Positions 26,508-42,100 of a stretch of DNA of 64,000 nt are shown in pieces. Source of the DNA: Diplosphaera chodatii. Taxonomy: Eukaryota; Chlorophyta; Trebouxiophyceae; Prasiolales; Stichococcaceae. Where the stretch lies: NCBI GenBank assembly GCA_032358165.1, contig JAALGY010000042.1:1302001-1366000 (forward strand), given 5' to 3'. The translations under genes were made by a program, and so were the position numbers. The stretch's first letter is position 1. Every line of letters starts with the position of its first letter. The notes beneath the pieces were generated by a model. It searched no databases. It was given only the letters and a program-made list of their open reading frames with translations, and was not told the origin of the DNA.

Positions 26508-27011
26508 TAACCACCGAGCGCTACAATGCCGGGCTGGACCGACTGACGGCCGGGGTCAAGGAAGGGGGGCCGCCCGGGGTGCTGGATGCGGACGGATAGC
26601 AGCCTGCGCAGGGATATCACGGCCGCCGGGCAGTCCGCCGGACGTGTAGTGGGCGGCGCCGCTGCGCTCCGCCGCTCAGCCGCCGAGATGGTAGGGTCGA
26701 ACAGTCTCAAGTCACAGCTTGCTTCCAGTGCCGCCAGTGCTTTGCACATTGCTTCTCCTACTGGCGGCTGCAGACAGGGCTGTCGCCATTGTACAGTGCG
26801 GTGCAATGCTGCCGAGAGCACGCAACAATCAGCTGCACACAATGTTCAAGCAAACTTCATCGTGCAGTGTGTTGACCGTAGATAGATTCCGAGACTGCTG
26901 CACAGGCAGATCTGGGAGTGTGTCCCTTGGCAGGTGCTGCCGCGAAAGCGCAAGACGCCGGAAGCGGAGGCGCTGCTGGCCGCCATCACTACAGGGCAGG
27001 GCTTGCGTTGA
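26508..27011 (+). pseudogene. Partial 3' duplicate of MED8
   Basis: The segment matches the last two exons of MED8 and the intron between them. ERYNAGLDRLTA and GGAAALRRSAAE recur near 26515-26690, and LPRKRKTPEAE with LLAA and TTGQGLR recurs at 26934-27011. In the copy the first exon has an in-frame TAG after GVLDADG and a one-base shift before the RDITAAG part, so it cannot encode the MED8 tail. Upstream MED8 exons are absent. Because the intron is retained, this is a DNA-level duplication, not a retrocopy. Confidence 0.85.
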
Positions 27012-27618
27012 CAGACTATGGGAGCCACATGTTTGCCGGAGTGGCTGCTATGAACTGGGTTTATGCCTGGTTGAGGAGTGCTCGGTTTCAGCTCCGACGC
27101 CGCCTGGAAGAATGCGAGCAGAACGTTCAGCCAGTTGACAGGTCCCTTGCAGGCTGTGTTGTATTGCAAACAGCTTACTGATCGCCTCATGCTGTGCTTA
27201 AGCCTGCCCGAACACTGGGTGATGGCCGTTGCGTAACCATGCAGTACGATCAGTCGTGCAGTCCGCACATAGTAGGTGGCACAGGAGGGTGCACTTGGTC
27301 TTAGAAGTGGCTAGATGGCTTTGTCATGGTTGTGCCGGAGGCTTTATGGCACGGTCAGCTGCCTGAAAAGATGATCGTACCCTACAAATCGGGGCAAGAG
27401 AAGTAAGCGCTTCGCACCGGAACTGCGCACTTACACCGCTACAAAACTATCGAAGTCGTCACTCCGGCTGTCCATTTCCGCTGGTTCTTGGCGGGCGCCT
27501 GTCGGTACAAGGCCCTGCAAACGGGCTGCACCTGTTTTACTGTCGCAGGCATGCCAGGTGGCAGTTGATGTCAGACAATCTTGTCTGACAGGTTCACGCG
27601 CGGACGGTTCAGTGCCAA
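27012..27618. other. Intergenic region upstream of the GH18 gene
   Basis: No supported gene. It presumably holds the promoter and 5' UTR of the chitinase-like gene. Confidence 0.4.
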
Positions 27619-30608
27619 ATGTCGACGGTGACGCGCCTCGCGTATCGTTTCGATGGTCTGAGCTCTCTGCACAACGTCAGGCAACTGATTCGCAAGGGAA
27701 AATCTCCGCCATCGCTAATTTGTTGTTGCGCTGTTTGGTAAGCAGGCAGTTTTAGGCCGTACGACCGCAGCCTGGGGAGATAAGCGGCAGCTGAATGCGT
27801 CGGATATACGCGCATCTGCTGATCTGCAGCATCGCCGTGCAAACCATCAGCTGCTGCGGGTGAGGCACACATGAGGTGGCACAGCAGCGTGCGGCCCTGA
27901 CCTGCCCGAATCCCTGTTGCACAGCAAACATCAGCCCACGGCTTGACTTGTGTCACGCATAATGCGCGCATTCTGGTGTCCAAGCTGGTTGCACATGGTC
28001 GTGCAGTAGAACTGTACCAGTATATGGGTGTGTTTGTTGCATACATCCGGCGTCTCTGGTGTCGTGCGCTGCATCCTTCGCTGTTCCCCATGCTGCTTGA
28101 CCCGCCATGCTGGTGGACACGCAGCGGTGCGCCAGCAAGGAGGAACGTGGTCTGCTACTTCACGGCGTGGGGCCAGTACTACAGCGGCAAGGGGAAGTTC
28201 ACGCCGGCAAACCTCGACCCGGCCCTATGCACCCACATCAACTTCGCTTTTGCCGGTCTCAAAACCGACCAGGTGACCAGCATGCGTGGTGCCTAATCAC
28301 TTGTCTGGGTCAGGCATGCCTGCCTGCGAGGATTTATCGCCAGCACTTGGGGTGAGCGACCTGCTAACATGCTGCTTGGACTGGCGCGCAGGTGGTGTGG
28401 GTCGATCCTCAAGTCGATCCCAAAACGGTGGCCGGCATCCGCACGGCTGTTGCCAAGAGCAGCGCCAAGGTGTGCCCACAACTTGCCAGCAAAGCGCCAG
28501 CTGCATGCGAACACATCTCCACTGGCTGACACTATATGTATGTGTTGCGTCACACGGGACAAGTGATCTCATGCATGTGAGTTTGTTGAGCAGGTGTTGC
28601 TGAGCGTGGGTGGAGGCGGCTTCCCCAGCGCCACTTTCTCGGCCACTTTCTTGGCCAGGTGAGTGCTGTGGCTATGCACACATGTTGCTCACGACGTGTC
28701 AGAATGGCATAAGTCTGGACTGTTGAGGATGTCCAACCGCAATAGTGTACAACCGACGAGCAGTCCGTGCCGTCAGCCGCTGCTGAATCCTTAGCAGCCC
28801 AGCAGCTTCCATGCTAGCAATGGCTCAATACGCGCTGGCACATGTGGAACAAGAGCACCCAGATATTGTGGCCCGCAGGACGAAGGCACGGCGGACCGTG
28901 TTCGTGCGCTCCGCCATCAAGCTGCTGCGGCAGCATGGGCTGCAGGGTCTGGACCTTGACTGGTGAGCCGATTGGACAGCGCGGGTTCTAAAGCATGCCT
29001 CAACGTGAGGGGAGTCCAGCTGCCATCGTGATATTCCTTGGTGCGCAGCTGGGTGTTGCCATGTGAGGTAAAAATGCCACTGCAGGGAGGTACCGGGTGA
29101 CTGGGGCGGCAATGCGCAGAATGACAAGGCCACCTTTGTGGCGCTGCTGAACGAGCTGCGGGCGGCCTTCACAGCTGAGGCAAGGCATTATGCTGCACGA
29201 TGTTGGGACTTGATGCCGTCACTTTGCTTGCTTCAAGAGGTGTGCGGATACACTGCTCTTCAGCCCCCTACCACCTTGTGGCAACTGACGGATTGCAGTG
29301 CTCTGTCACAGGCAAAGGTCAGCAGGAAGCCCCGGCTGCTGCTGAGCGCTGCAGTCGGGGCATCGCTGTACTACTTGCCACACTCCTACAACGTGCCGGC
29401 CATCAGCAAGGCACTTGACATGTGAGCAGCAGGAATCGAGAGTGGGCCCTGTCAACCCCGGCCAAACATGTGTATGTCGTTGTGTGTGGTGACTGAGGCG
29501 CCGTGGCTGGCGCCATATACGTGCTGCCGCAGTCCAGAAGTATGACGGAGTGCGCGGTGCTGTTGCGAAACAGGATCAACGTCATGACGTACGACTATGC
29601 TGGGCCCGGGTGGGAGAACACCACAGGGCTGCTGGCGCCGCTCAAGGGGCCCGCGGGCGGCCAGTATGTGGAGTCCAACATCATAGCCTGGATCAAGGCG
29701 GGCGCCGATCCCAAGAAGATCACCTTGGGTGCGAGCGGTAGTGTGCAAGCGGTGCAGTAACACGTGGTGGTCACATGTGTGTATACATCAGAGGCTCTGG
29801 ATGTGTGATCATGGTGCCGGACGCGAACATCGTGGTTCTGCGCAGGCATCCCTGCCTACTGGATCACATGGAAGCTGCAGAGCGCCGCATCCCATGGCAT
29901 TGGCGCAAAGGCGGTCGGCAAAGCGCCAGGCGGCCCCTACACCAGCGACCCTGGAGCGCTGACGTACTATGAGGTGCGTGCTGTGACTGCAACTTCACGC
30001 AGCCTACACTGGTCTGTGCTTGCACAGCAGCATGGCTTGATCAGCTGTGCGCGTGGCTGGCAGGCTGTGCATTCAGTCAGAGCTGGTGCTGTCTAAAACT
30101 ATGGTCATAGTGCTGTGGTGTGAACACTCTGGCTGGAGCACGCTCATCTCGGCGTGCTGCAGGCAGTGGCGCTGCCAAAATTGCAGAAATACTACAGTAC
30201 GGGGCGGCAGGCCTGGTACTACGTATCCGGCAGGTGAGCCGCTATGGTTTCTTGTATTGTCAGGCTGCAGCACCTGTCAGGCTGTAGCCCAGACCAGTCC
30301 ATGGTGTCTGCTGGTGGCCGCAGCGCCTGCATCCGGCGACCTGCCTGCTGACCTGACCTGCATGTCGCTGACTGTAGCCGCCCACAGCACCTGCCACCTT
30401 GCATTGCGTGAGTGTCGACTCAATGTCTGCACTGTGGCCCTGCAGCACCTGGGCGTCAGGGGACACCCCCGACACGGCAGCCAAGAAGGGCGCGCTCGCC
30501 AAGAAGCTGGGCCTGGGCGGCGTCATGTTTTGGGAGCTGTCGCAGGACGCGTTCCAGGGCAAGAAGTACCCGCTCATACGGGCGGCAGTGAAGGCGGCCA
30601 ATGGATGA
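27619..30608 (+). CDS. Glycoside hydrolase family 18 (chitinase-like) protein
   Basis: Predicted to cleave beta-1,4-N-acetylglucosamine polymers by substrate-assisted catalysis. Exons: 28125-28272, 28392-28469, 28594-28658, 28879-28962, 29086-29179, 29312-29421, 29574-29728, 29846-29973, 30163-30233, 30446-30608, plus a tentative first exon 27619-27737; total 404 aa. Visible GH18 landmarks: VVCYFTAWGQYY (strand 1), THINFAFAG (strand 2), VLLSVGGGGF (strand 3), the catalytic GLDLDWE joined across 28962/29086, INVMTYDY (strand 6), and MFWELSQD (strand 8). The first Asp of DxxDxDxE is Gln (QGLDLDWE); the catalytic Glu and the Asp before it are kept. The intron after 29179 uses a GC donor. No signal peptide is evident; the true 5' end is uncertain, so location is unknown. 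A TGTAA lies 97 bases after the stop. Confidence 0.85.
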
Positions 30609-31561
30609 TGATGGTATCAGTTGACGCCGTCAGTCTCGGTTGATGAGCCCGCCTGCTGGGCTGGTGCGGCGTTGACACGGAGGATGGGACACCGTATGCT
30701 GCAATGTAAATGGTGTGCACATCATCCAGCTGGCTGCGCAGGGCATGAGTTCATGTGACTTCGGTGGTCGAAGACCAAACAGTTTTGCATCAGGAACAAC
30801 GATCCAGACGCACTGGTGTTCCACCAGGCCGCGGTGCGCGCAGGGCAACAGTGGTCACCTGAAGAATAGCAACGCTATTTGGGTTTTGTTGCAAGCCTGC
30901 CAGGCCAGTAGCTTGTGCATGACACCATGAGCAGCACGCAAGTCGTACAATCTGGCCGACTGGCCAGCAGGAGTGCAGGGCGAGCATGCGCATCCAGATC
31001 AAGATCAGCATGTGACCATGTGATGATGGTTCGCACCTTTGCAGGCTTGCAGCTCACTGCTACCCCGTTCGCAGCATGCGCAGGCTCCTTGCAGACCATG
31101 TGAGGCAACCGTTGACCCTGTAGTGTCTTCTGGCCAGCGATCCGCTGCAAACTTCACGTTCTCTGTGGTCGAACTTGACAGCCAACAACATGCACGGCAA
31201 CGTGCAGCTCCGCCCGACAAGCTGCAGAGCCGCTGGTGCAGGTGGACACAATTAACCATGTGCTTGATAAGTGTGCGCTCTGCACGACCCCACCACAGCA
31301 GGCTGATGTCGGTGGTTCAGTCTGCTCCCCACGGTGCATGCGCAGCCATTGCAGGGAAGACCCGGCCTGATGCGCGTGGGTCGATCGCAGGTGTCATCAA
31401 GCGCTTATATGTACTAGTGCCTGCGGTACAGCGGTGCACACTGTGCTTCCGCGCGCCTGCTCGGCCAGTCATATCATGGCGCCAGGCGCGTCACCGCTCT
31501 TGACCACGCCATGAACATGCTGCACGGGTGTTGAGCATGCTACGTAACACGGTGCTAAGCG
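30609..31561. other. Intergenic region
   Basis: It holds the GH18 3' UTR with a TGTAA at 30705 and the upstream region of the next gene. No coding exon, RNA gene or repeat is visible. Confidence 0.5.
30705..30709 (+). terminator. TGTAA poly(A) signal of the GH18 gene
   Basis: The pentamer lies 97 bases after the TGA. Confidence 0.6.
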
Positions 31562-34087
31562 TTGACTCTTCAAACGCACCTGCAGCGTGCCCGCCCGGGG
31601 CTAGTGCCATGCCGTGCCTTGTCAGCCTCCGCATCCACACCCAGTAGCGGAGGTAAGAGGCGCTGCCGCAGCATGGCCTGCGTGCTGCCGCTGCATGCCA
31701 CTGTTGCCGCGCACGCCACTCATGCTCAGGTAAACTGCACCCGGCCCTGCCCTTCCAGCCTGTGTGTCGTGTGTGGCACCTCGCAGGCACTGGCCGTGTG
31801 ATGTGTGACGGATGCCTTGTTGTTTCCTCATGATCTCGCAGGTCAGGAGCAGGCGCGGTCATTTGGACAGAGCGCCAACGTGGCGCTGACAGTCTCAACG
31901 GTGGCCACCGTGGGTGAGCCGCACAGCAGCAGCATAGTGCTGCTTCTGCCCTCTGCTGCTGGCGCCTGCCCTGGTCTGCTGTCCGCTCAAGGGAGGCTGT
32001 CGAACATGGCAGTACCAGCACAGCGACAGCAGAGCAGCTTGACTGGCACAAGCTGTTTGTGCCCTCCTGCCGCAGGACTCTCAGCGCTGCTGGTGGTCGC
32101 GCCAGACACGGCATTCCGGCAGGCGCTGCTGGGGTGCCCGACCGCTGCGACCCAGGCGCTGCTGCAGCACGTGGGCGTGAGCGCGTGGCCGGTTGCAGCC
32201 ATCCTTTGGGTTCTGGCGGTGGGTTGTGTACTGGGCGATGGCGGCCAGGAGGCTGCTACAAGCAATGGACTCACATCTGCATTGCTCTGCAGTTTGCTGC
32301 ATCATCTGTGTCGGGTAACAGTGGCTCACATCTGCCCACCTCGTGTTGTACAGGACGCTGCACGTCATGACCGCCTTTCATCAGACACCTATCAGCGGCT
32401 AGCATCCTACATTGCGCTAGGCTGCGGCGCGGCCGCCATCTACTCCGCCGCAGCGCTCGGCAACCTGGGACTCTGCTGGCAAAACCCGGCAACTGCCAAA
32501 AGGTAGTGGTAGGCTCCATACCGTGCGACAGCATTTGCAGCTTGTTCACCCAGCAGGGCAGCTCAAACACCCCAGAGCTGGACGAAATGCCCAAAAGCAG
32601 ACGGGAGCAACTTCCGTCCTCTCTGCGCAGCATCGCTTTCCTGCTGTCCGCGGTCCCAGCTTTGGGAGCAGCAGCCGCCATCTCAGCTGGCATCAAGGCA
32701 ACAGGAGCCTCCTCATCGTGGGCAGGCAGTCAGGCAAGCCTCTGTCGGCGTTCAGCCTGTTGATAAGCCATGCTTTTGACCACAGTGTACTTCGGTGCCT
32801 TGATGCAACCTGGCAAATGTCGACGCCCGTCTGCAACCCTGCTCCACTCTGCTTGACGTGTCGTGGACGTGCAGCTGATCAACAACCGTCTGTAGCACAT
32901 TGATGCTTCAAAGTTCAAGTCGATGACGCGTCCCTTTCCCTCACAGGCGACTGCGCTGCGGAAGGCATGGCAGAAGCTGACGGCGCCCAACAAGGGGGCG
33001 GAGGGCACCTTGTACCAGGCGCTGTCCTTCCTGCTGCCCCTGGGCATGCCGCTGCTGGTGTACCGCTCAGTGCGTCATGTTGAGCCGAGATACACACGCT
33101 ACCTGTTGTGGACAATCAGAGTGAAGCGGAATTATTTATGGGAGGATTGATATGTTGATGCTGTACGCTGCGCACAGCAGCCTGACCCCGCTGTGCCCTG
33201 TGCTTCTGCATACATGTGGTGGGACGCCAGGAAGTGCGGCGCTGGCGGGACAGAGCCACTTTGCAGGGCCGCTCGTGTGTTGTTGAGATCCCAAGACCGA
33301 TCTTGTGGTGTGCAGACGCTGGGCGGGTGGCTGTGGCCGCTGCCTGACGCGGTCAACCAGCTTGGGCCTGTGCACGGCGTGCTGCTGAAGAAACTGGTGC
33401 TGCAGTCCATTGGCGCTGCAGTTGCCGCCTTCTCCCTCAAGGTGACAACATATCTTCCCTATCAGCATGCTACCAGGTGGAAGCAGCACCAGCAAGCATC
33501 ATGCATATCACACTGCTACCGCTGCTGGATGCCGGTCACGGCTCTGGCCGGCACACTGCTGTGTATGTTATCCTCTACTTCCTGAACCCTAGGATGCCGA
33601 GAACCGCGGGCGCCTGGGCGGCGGCACATTCAAGCTGCTGCGGACGGCGCTGTCTGCCGCGACCGTCGGGCACGTGCTGATCGCGCTACAAGCGCGCTCA
33701 GCTGCCGCCAGCACTGCACACCAGGTGAGCAGTGCAACGTGCACGGTAGCTTGGCCGCAACCGTGGGCGGCGGGAGCATGCAAAGTATCGAAACAGCAGC
33801 TCTGCAGTATCGAAACAGTGCCTCTGCAGCCAGACCAACTGGTGCTTGCTTGCATAAAGTTCGCTGTCATGAACACTGGCCGACGCCTATGGTATGACTG
33901 CTGGTGTGCCTAAGGTATGAGTGGCCAGCTGGAGTTGCTCGACCTGATGCTCTACAGCATCGCACATAGGTTCAGCGCCCTCAGCATGAGCTTTCGCCCG
34001 CTGCAGATTGCATATGGCGGCCTGGCTGCACTGACGGTGGCGGTGGTCCTGAAGTGGGCGTCTCTGGAGGCCAAGCGCTTTCGATGA
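31562..34087 (+). CDS. Unknown multi-pass membrane protein, probably plastid-targeted
   Basis: I do not recognise the family. Exons 31562-31652, 31842-31913, 32076-32218, 32354-32502, 32541-32733, 32947-33069, 33316-33441, 33593-33724, 34007-34087 close to 369 aa. The N-terminus is rich in Arg, Ser, Thr and Ala and poor in acids, like a chloroplast transit peptide. About six hydrophobic spans follow, for example WPVAAILWVLA, YIALGCGAAAIYSAAAL, IAFLLSAVPALGAAAAISAG, LSFLLPLGMPLLVY and GGLAALTVAVVL; the last is followed by a basic C-terminus. Two segments look like internal repeats: DAARHDRLSSDTYQRL and DAENRGRLGGGTFKLL, each heading a membrane span. The intron after 32733 fits only as CAG|GCAAGC. 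The first donor (GTAAGA at 31653) was chosen because it restores phase. Confidence 0.7.
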
Positions 34088-35088
34088 AACCAACCGCCCG
34101 TGGCGTACATAGAATAGCTTGCTCAGTCGTCAGCTTCTGCCCTCTCAGTAATGGTGTTACAATCAGAGTGAAATGAGCACTGTTTCGGGTGATACTCTCA
34201 GGATTTGAGCAACTGGTTTGACTTTGGCATCATGGACCTGCATGATGTGAGGATTAGTCCTGATCTTTCCTGCATATCAATCTGCCGAGCCGCAAGTCAG
34301 TTGCAGAGCACTTTCCAAAGTGGGTGACGTGGGAATTGTTGCAAACTGTGAGACTCCATTTCCTTCAAGGGTGCAGTGGACAAGGTATGCTGAGCCTGAT
34401 TTAGCAGCGCACAATAATGACGATACCTTGCAACACTGGCTGGTGGTCTTTCGTCACGGGCTCTGTCCCTGCATGTGAATTGCTTGCCACGGTTACCTCA
34501 CTCATGTGCACTACACACATGACGGCGCAAATCGCACATGATAGCCGGCTTCCATATATGCTCAAGATACACGTGCCTACAGTTCCTGAGACGAGACATG
34601 TTAGACTTGTGTACTGTATGGTGGGTTGGCAGGACGTTGTCGCTTGTGTGCTCGTGGGCTTCACCCAGAGTTCTGCTGTGCAGGTAACGCTTTGAGGGAC
34701 AAAATCCGTAGTTGGAAGGGGACGCTACCCCTGTGCCCAGACCTTTGACTTCCCGGTTGCTTTCCATGGCCGCCGGACCTTCCCGGTGCAGGCCCTTTCA
34801 GCTTCTGCACGCTTGACCCCTGGCGCCCTGAGCATCAGGTGAGCCTAGGTGCATCAGCTGCGATGAACAGCGGGCTGCCCATCGCTAGCTGCGGGCTGTC
34901 AGAGCTTTGACGGCGCCGAGGCGCTGTGATGCGTCACACGCCGCTTGCTGGGACACCGCAGCCGGGCGATGCAAACTCTGACATCTATAGCAGGCAAAGC
35001 TGACTTGCTGCATTGTGGTGGGATGCAGGTCTGACATTGCAAGCTACCCCCGACTGCCGCTGGGCTTGGTGATACACAAGTCGCCACC
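34088..35088. promoter_or_regulatory. Upstream region of eEF1A and 3' UTR of the preceding gene
   Basis: About 1 kb without coding signal, ending in the consensus GCCACCATGG at the eEF1A start. It should contain the promoter of a strongly expressed gene. I see no unambiguous TATA element. Confidence 0.4.
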
Positions 35089-38433
<3,345 letters not shown>

Positions 38434-39101
38434 ACGATGCGGCTGCCGCATGCTTTCGGGCGCCCCCGGGGTGTGAAGCGTCCCGCCGGTCACTGGCCGC
38501 CGCCTGCTGCCGCGTGCCCCTCGCTGATCGCTGCCCTTCTAGCTGCCGCAGCCGCGGCGGCACAGCACGCAGTGCTCGACTTTAGGTGGCGAGGCTGCAG
38601 GGTGCTGTGTGCGTAGTAGACTGAGGCAGTTGGGGTTAGTCGTTTGTGAGTGGGTATGTGTCAGCCAGGCAGGGATTTATCCAAAAGCACGGAGGTGAAC
38701 CACTTGTTGCATATTCCTAGACTGTGTATACGGTAAGCTCCTCCGTGCCATCAGTTGGATACCTAGGTCCGATATAAGTCTGACTTGACAAGGCAAAGCT
38801 GCAGAGCAGGGCCTCGCTTCAGCAGGCTGGGTCAGTCGCTCTCGGCAGATATCGAGGGAGGTGTGTCGTCATGCTGTGAGCTCGGTGTGAAGACTCCGCC
38901 CAATCAGCAGCCGGGAATGATGAAGTGCCCCGAGTAATCAAGAGGGTCGTGCGTAGCGAAACGCGTACTCAAATCTAAAGTTGCAACCTGGTTCACATCA
39001 CTGACGCGTCATCAGCTGTGTGTGTCGGTTTGCAGTTCGCTTTGCAGGTCATCTCAGCCAACAGCAATATTGGTTGCAGTATTTGCTGCACGTCTGGACG
39101 C
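38434..39101. other. Intergenic region between eEF1A and PDI
   Basis: 3' UTR of eEF1A followed by the PDI upstream region. No further gene or repeat is seen. Confidence 0.5.
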
Positions 39102-42100
39102 ATGGCGAGGACGCGGTTGGCAGCGGGGCTGCTGCTCTGTGTTGCATTAGCGTCTGCACTATCAGCACGCTCAGAGGAAGCAGAGGCGGTCGTTACCGTC
39201 ACAGACGCTGATGGTTTCGACAAGTTGATCAAGGTACGCAACAACATGATACAACTTTCCAGCGGAAGCCAGCATGCTGGTAGCAGCACTGCGATGCAGT
39301 TCAAATTGCACGAGCTGGCATCAGCAGCATGTTTGTTGTGAATTGCTTTGCATTCTGCACCTGCCAATCAGCAGTACAGCAGGCCTGCACCCCAGCCATT
39401 TGCAGCCGAGCGTTCCAACAGCAGCAGCAGGCGCATTCAAGCAGCTGCTGTGTAACCCCATGTGTGTGAAGCAAACAACAGGCGCCATGTGGGCGGCTCT
39501 TTCGTACATCGCATGAGGCGTACCAATGCAGAGGCAGAATCACACCGCCTGCGTGCGGCTTGCCCTCAGTCCACTCGGATCGGGGCAGCAACCTGGAGAC
39601 GACTGCGAAAGGACCGCAGGCTTATTGAGTGTGTGCTTCGTGTGCAGGACAACTCGTTTGCGGCTGTGGAGTTCTATGCTCCCTGGTGAGGATGATGTGC
39701 CTGCTGAACTCGGCATGCACCGAACCTGCTGCACCTGGTCGAACACCTCGTCATGGCATCTGGCCACACTCATAAGGCCGCACTTCACATTAAGGCACCA
39801 CATTGCAGTATTCACTGTGTCCCGCCTCTGTGCATTGCAGGTGCGGCCACTGCAAGGTGAGGTTGCAGATCCATGGGCCAGCCAGTGCAGTGAAGCCACT
39901 TGTCCACACAGCTGCAGGGCTCAGCACCCCAGAGGACCTGCTGGCTAGGCCGCTGTGACGAGCTAACCGACGTTATGTTGATAATCGATCACACCACGCC
40001 TGAAAACTGCAGAAACTTGCGCCCGAGTGGGAGGCGGCCGCCAAGAAGCTCCAGGGCGGCGACAAGCCCATCGCGCTTGCAAAGGTGGACTGCACGACTG
40101 ACGCCAACAAGGCGCTGGCCGAGAAGTTCGGCATCAAGGGCTTCCCCACTATCAAGGTCAGCGCCACTCAGAGCGTGGGACATAGTATTGAGGGGTTCCC
40201 ATTGGCGCTGAACTTGGCGGTACATCAGCCTCCGAGGCGCTCATGCCTTCAGAAGTGTTGTGGCAGCGCAGCATACAGCAGGGAAAGCCCCGTGTGGACA
40301 CCCTGCCGCATGCTGCCGCAGATCTTCAGGGACGGCAGCACCGACTCGCCGGCGGAGTACGAGGGCCCCCGTGAGAGCGCGGGCATCGTGTCATACCTGC
40401 GCAAGCAGGCCGGCCCGCCCTCGCTGCTGCTGCCGGACGCGGCCGCGGTGAAGGCCTTCCGCGCCTTTGACGACGACAAGGACACCGTCGGTAATTTTTT
40501 TGGACTGCGGCTGTGAGAGTGCACACTGCCCAGCCAATGTGCAGCATCGGCGCAGCGTCCTGCACTGAGAGCGGTGCAGAGGTGCTGTTCACAATGGCAG
40601 CAGCGCACGCATGCGTCAGGGGCAGCAGCCCAGGAGGCTGTCAAGCGAGCCGAATCGCGGGCGACCTGGTGGCAGCTGGGCTGAGTTGTTCAGAGCAAAC
40701 CCTCGTGGCTGCAGTCATCGGCGTCTTCCCTGAGGGCGAGGCCGGCGCCGCATTCGAGGCGTACACCGCCGCCGCCAACGGCCTGCGCGGCGACTACGAC
40801 TTCGGGCACACAACAGACGCCCCGCTGCTGGCCGAGGCCAAGGGTGTGTTGCGCTTTACGGGCCTGGCACTCTTGCTTCGCGTGCTCCTGTGTGTGACGC
40901 TGATTGTGCAGTAGTGCAAAGGCTGTGTGCACGGCCACTTGTGTGGCCGGTGCTGGTGGTCCGGCTGAGTGCCCAGTGCTGGTGGTCCAGCTGACTCCAT
41001 CAGCTTCGGGCTGCTGCCCACTCACGCGTGCTGACCCCTGGTGCTGCAGGCAGCAAGGGACCCGCGCTGGTGCTGCTGCAGGCGGATGCCGAGGGCCCCA
41101 AGTCGTACGACGGCGCCTTTGAGAAGGCCGACCTGGCCGCATGGGTGGAGAAGGCGGCCGCCCCCGCCATCGTGACCCTGGACCAGTGAGCCATCCCTCA
41201 ACAGCCCGCACGGGCGTCCTATGGCATGTTGCGTGGGTTTGGCTCTCAGCGCATGCGCAGCGCGACGCGGCCTGGCATGGGGTTGCTGATGGCCTACGGC
41301 ACCTTATGCGCAGGAACCCCAAGAACCGCAAGGCGCTGCAGAAGGTGTTCTCCAACACCAGCCCCAAGCTGCTGGGCTTCGTGTCCAAGGTGTGCACTCG
41401 CGCTTCTGTGGGCGCACTGCAGCCTTGGTACTGTGCCGTGTGGGCGCCAGCCTCATCTGCGAAGCCTGGTCCTCGTGTCCTGTTGCGTTCCATCACTCGG
41501 AAGGAGGGGTGGCGTGATCAAGGCCTCTTGCTGGCCGGTGTCTGGCAGCTGCACGTCTCGGCTGCTGCTGGTCCCTTGTGGCACACAATAGCCCATGCAG
41601 GTGGCCCATGCAGTGCGTGACGTGCGCCGGGCCTGCCGCAGGCCCACAAGAGCAACAAGGCCTTCAAGGAGGCGCTGATCGCGGCGGGCAAGACGACCGA
41701 CAAGGTCACCATGATCTTCGCGGAGGTGGATGGCAATGAGGGCGCGCTGGACTTCTTCGGCATCAAGCCCAAGGTGCGCATTGAAATATAGGAATTTGAA
41801 TGGACCCCGTCACATTCTACGCTGCACATCTCACTGCTGGTCGCCGACACAGCCGTGTTGAATGGCACGGGCGCGCAAGGGCCGGCCGTCAGCCTTGCTG
41901 CTGTGCGAGGCAGTGCGCGGCTGCGTTGACGGCGGAACGGTTTGCACAGCAGTGGCGGCGCGCATCGGTCATGCACCTGCGTACGCCGCCGTGTCCCCAG
42001 CGGCAAGCTGCTGTGCTACAGGGGACCCTGTTGATGACCAGCCCTGTGGCAACTGACAACCAGTCGCAAAATCTCGCAGGACACGCCCGCGTTTGTCATC

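Noticed and set aside
30609..31561. Additional chitinase exons or a second small gene after GH18
   Set aside because: The GH18 frame ends with a proper C-terminus and is followed by TGTAA; the remaining frames are short and unlike coding exons.
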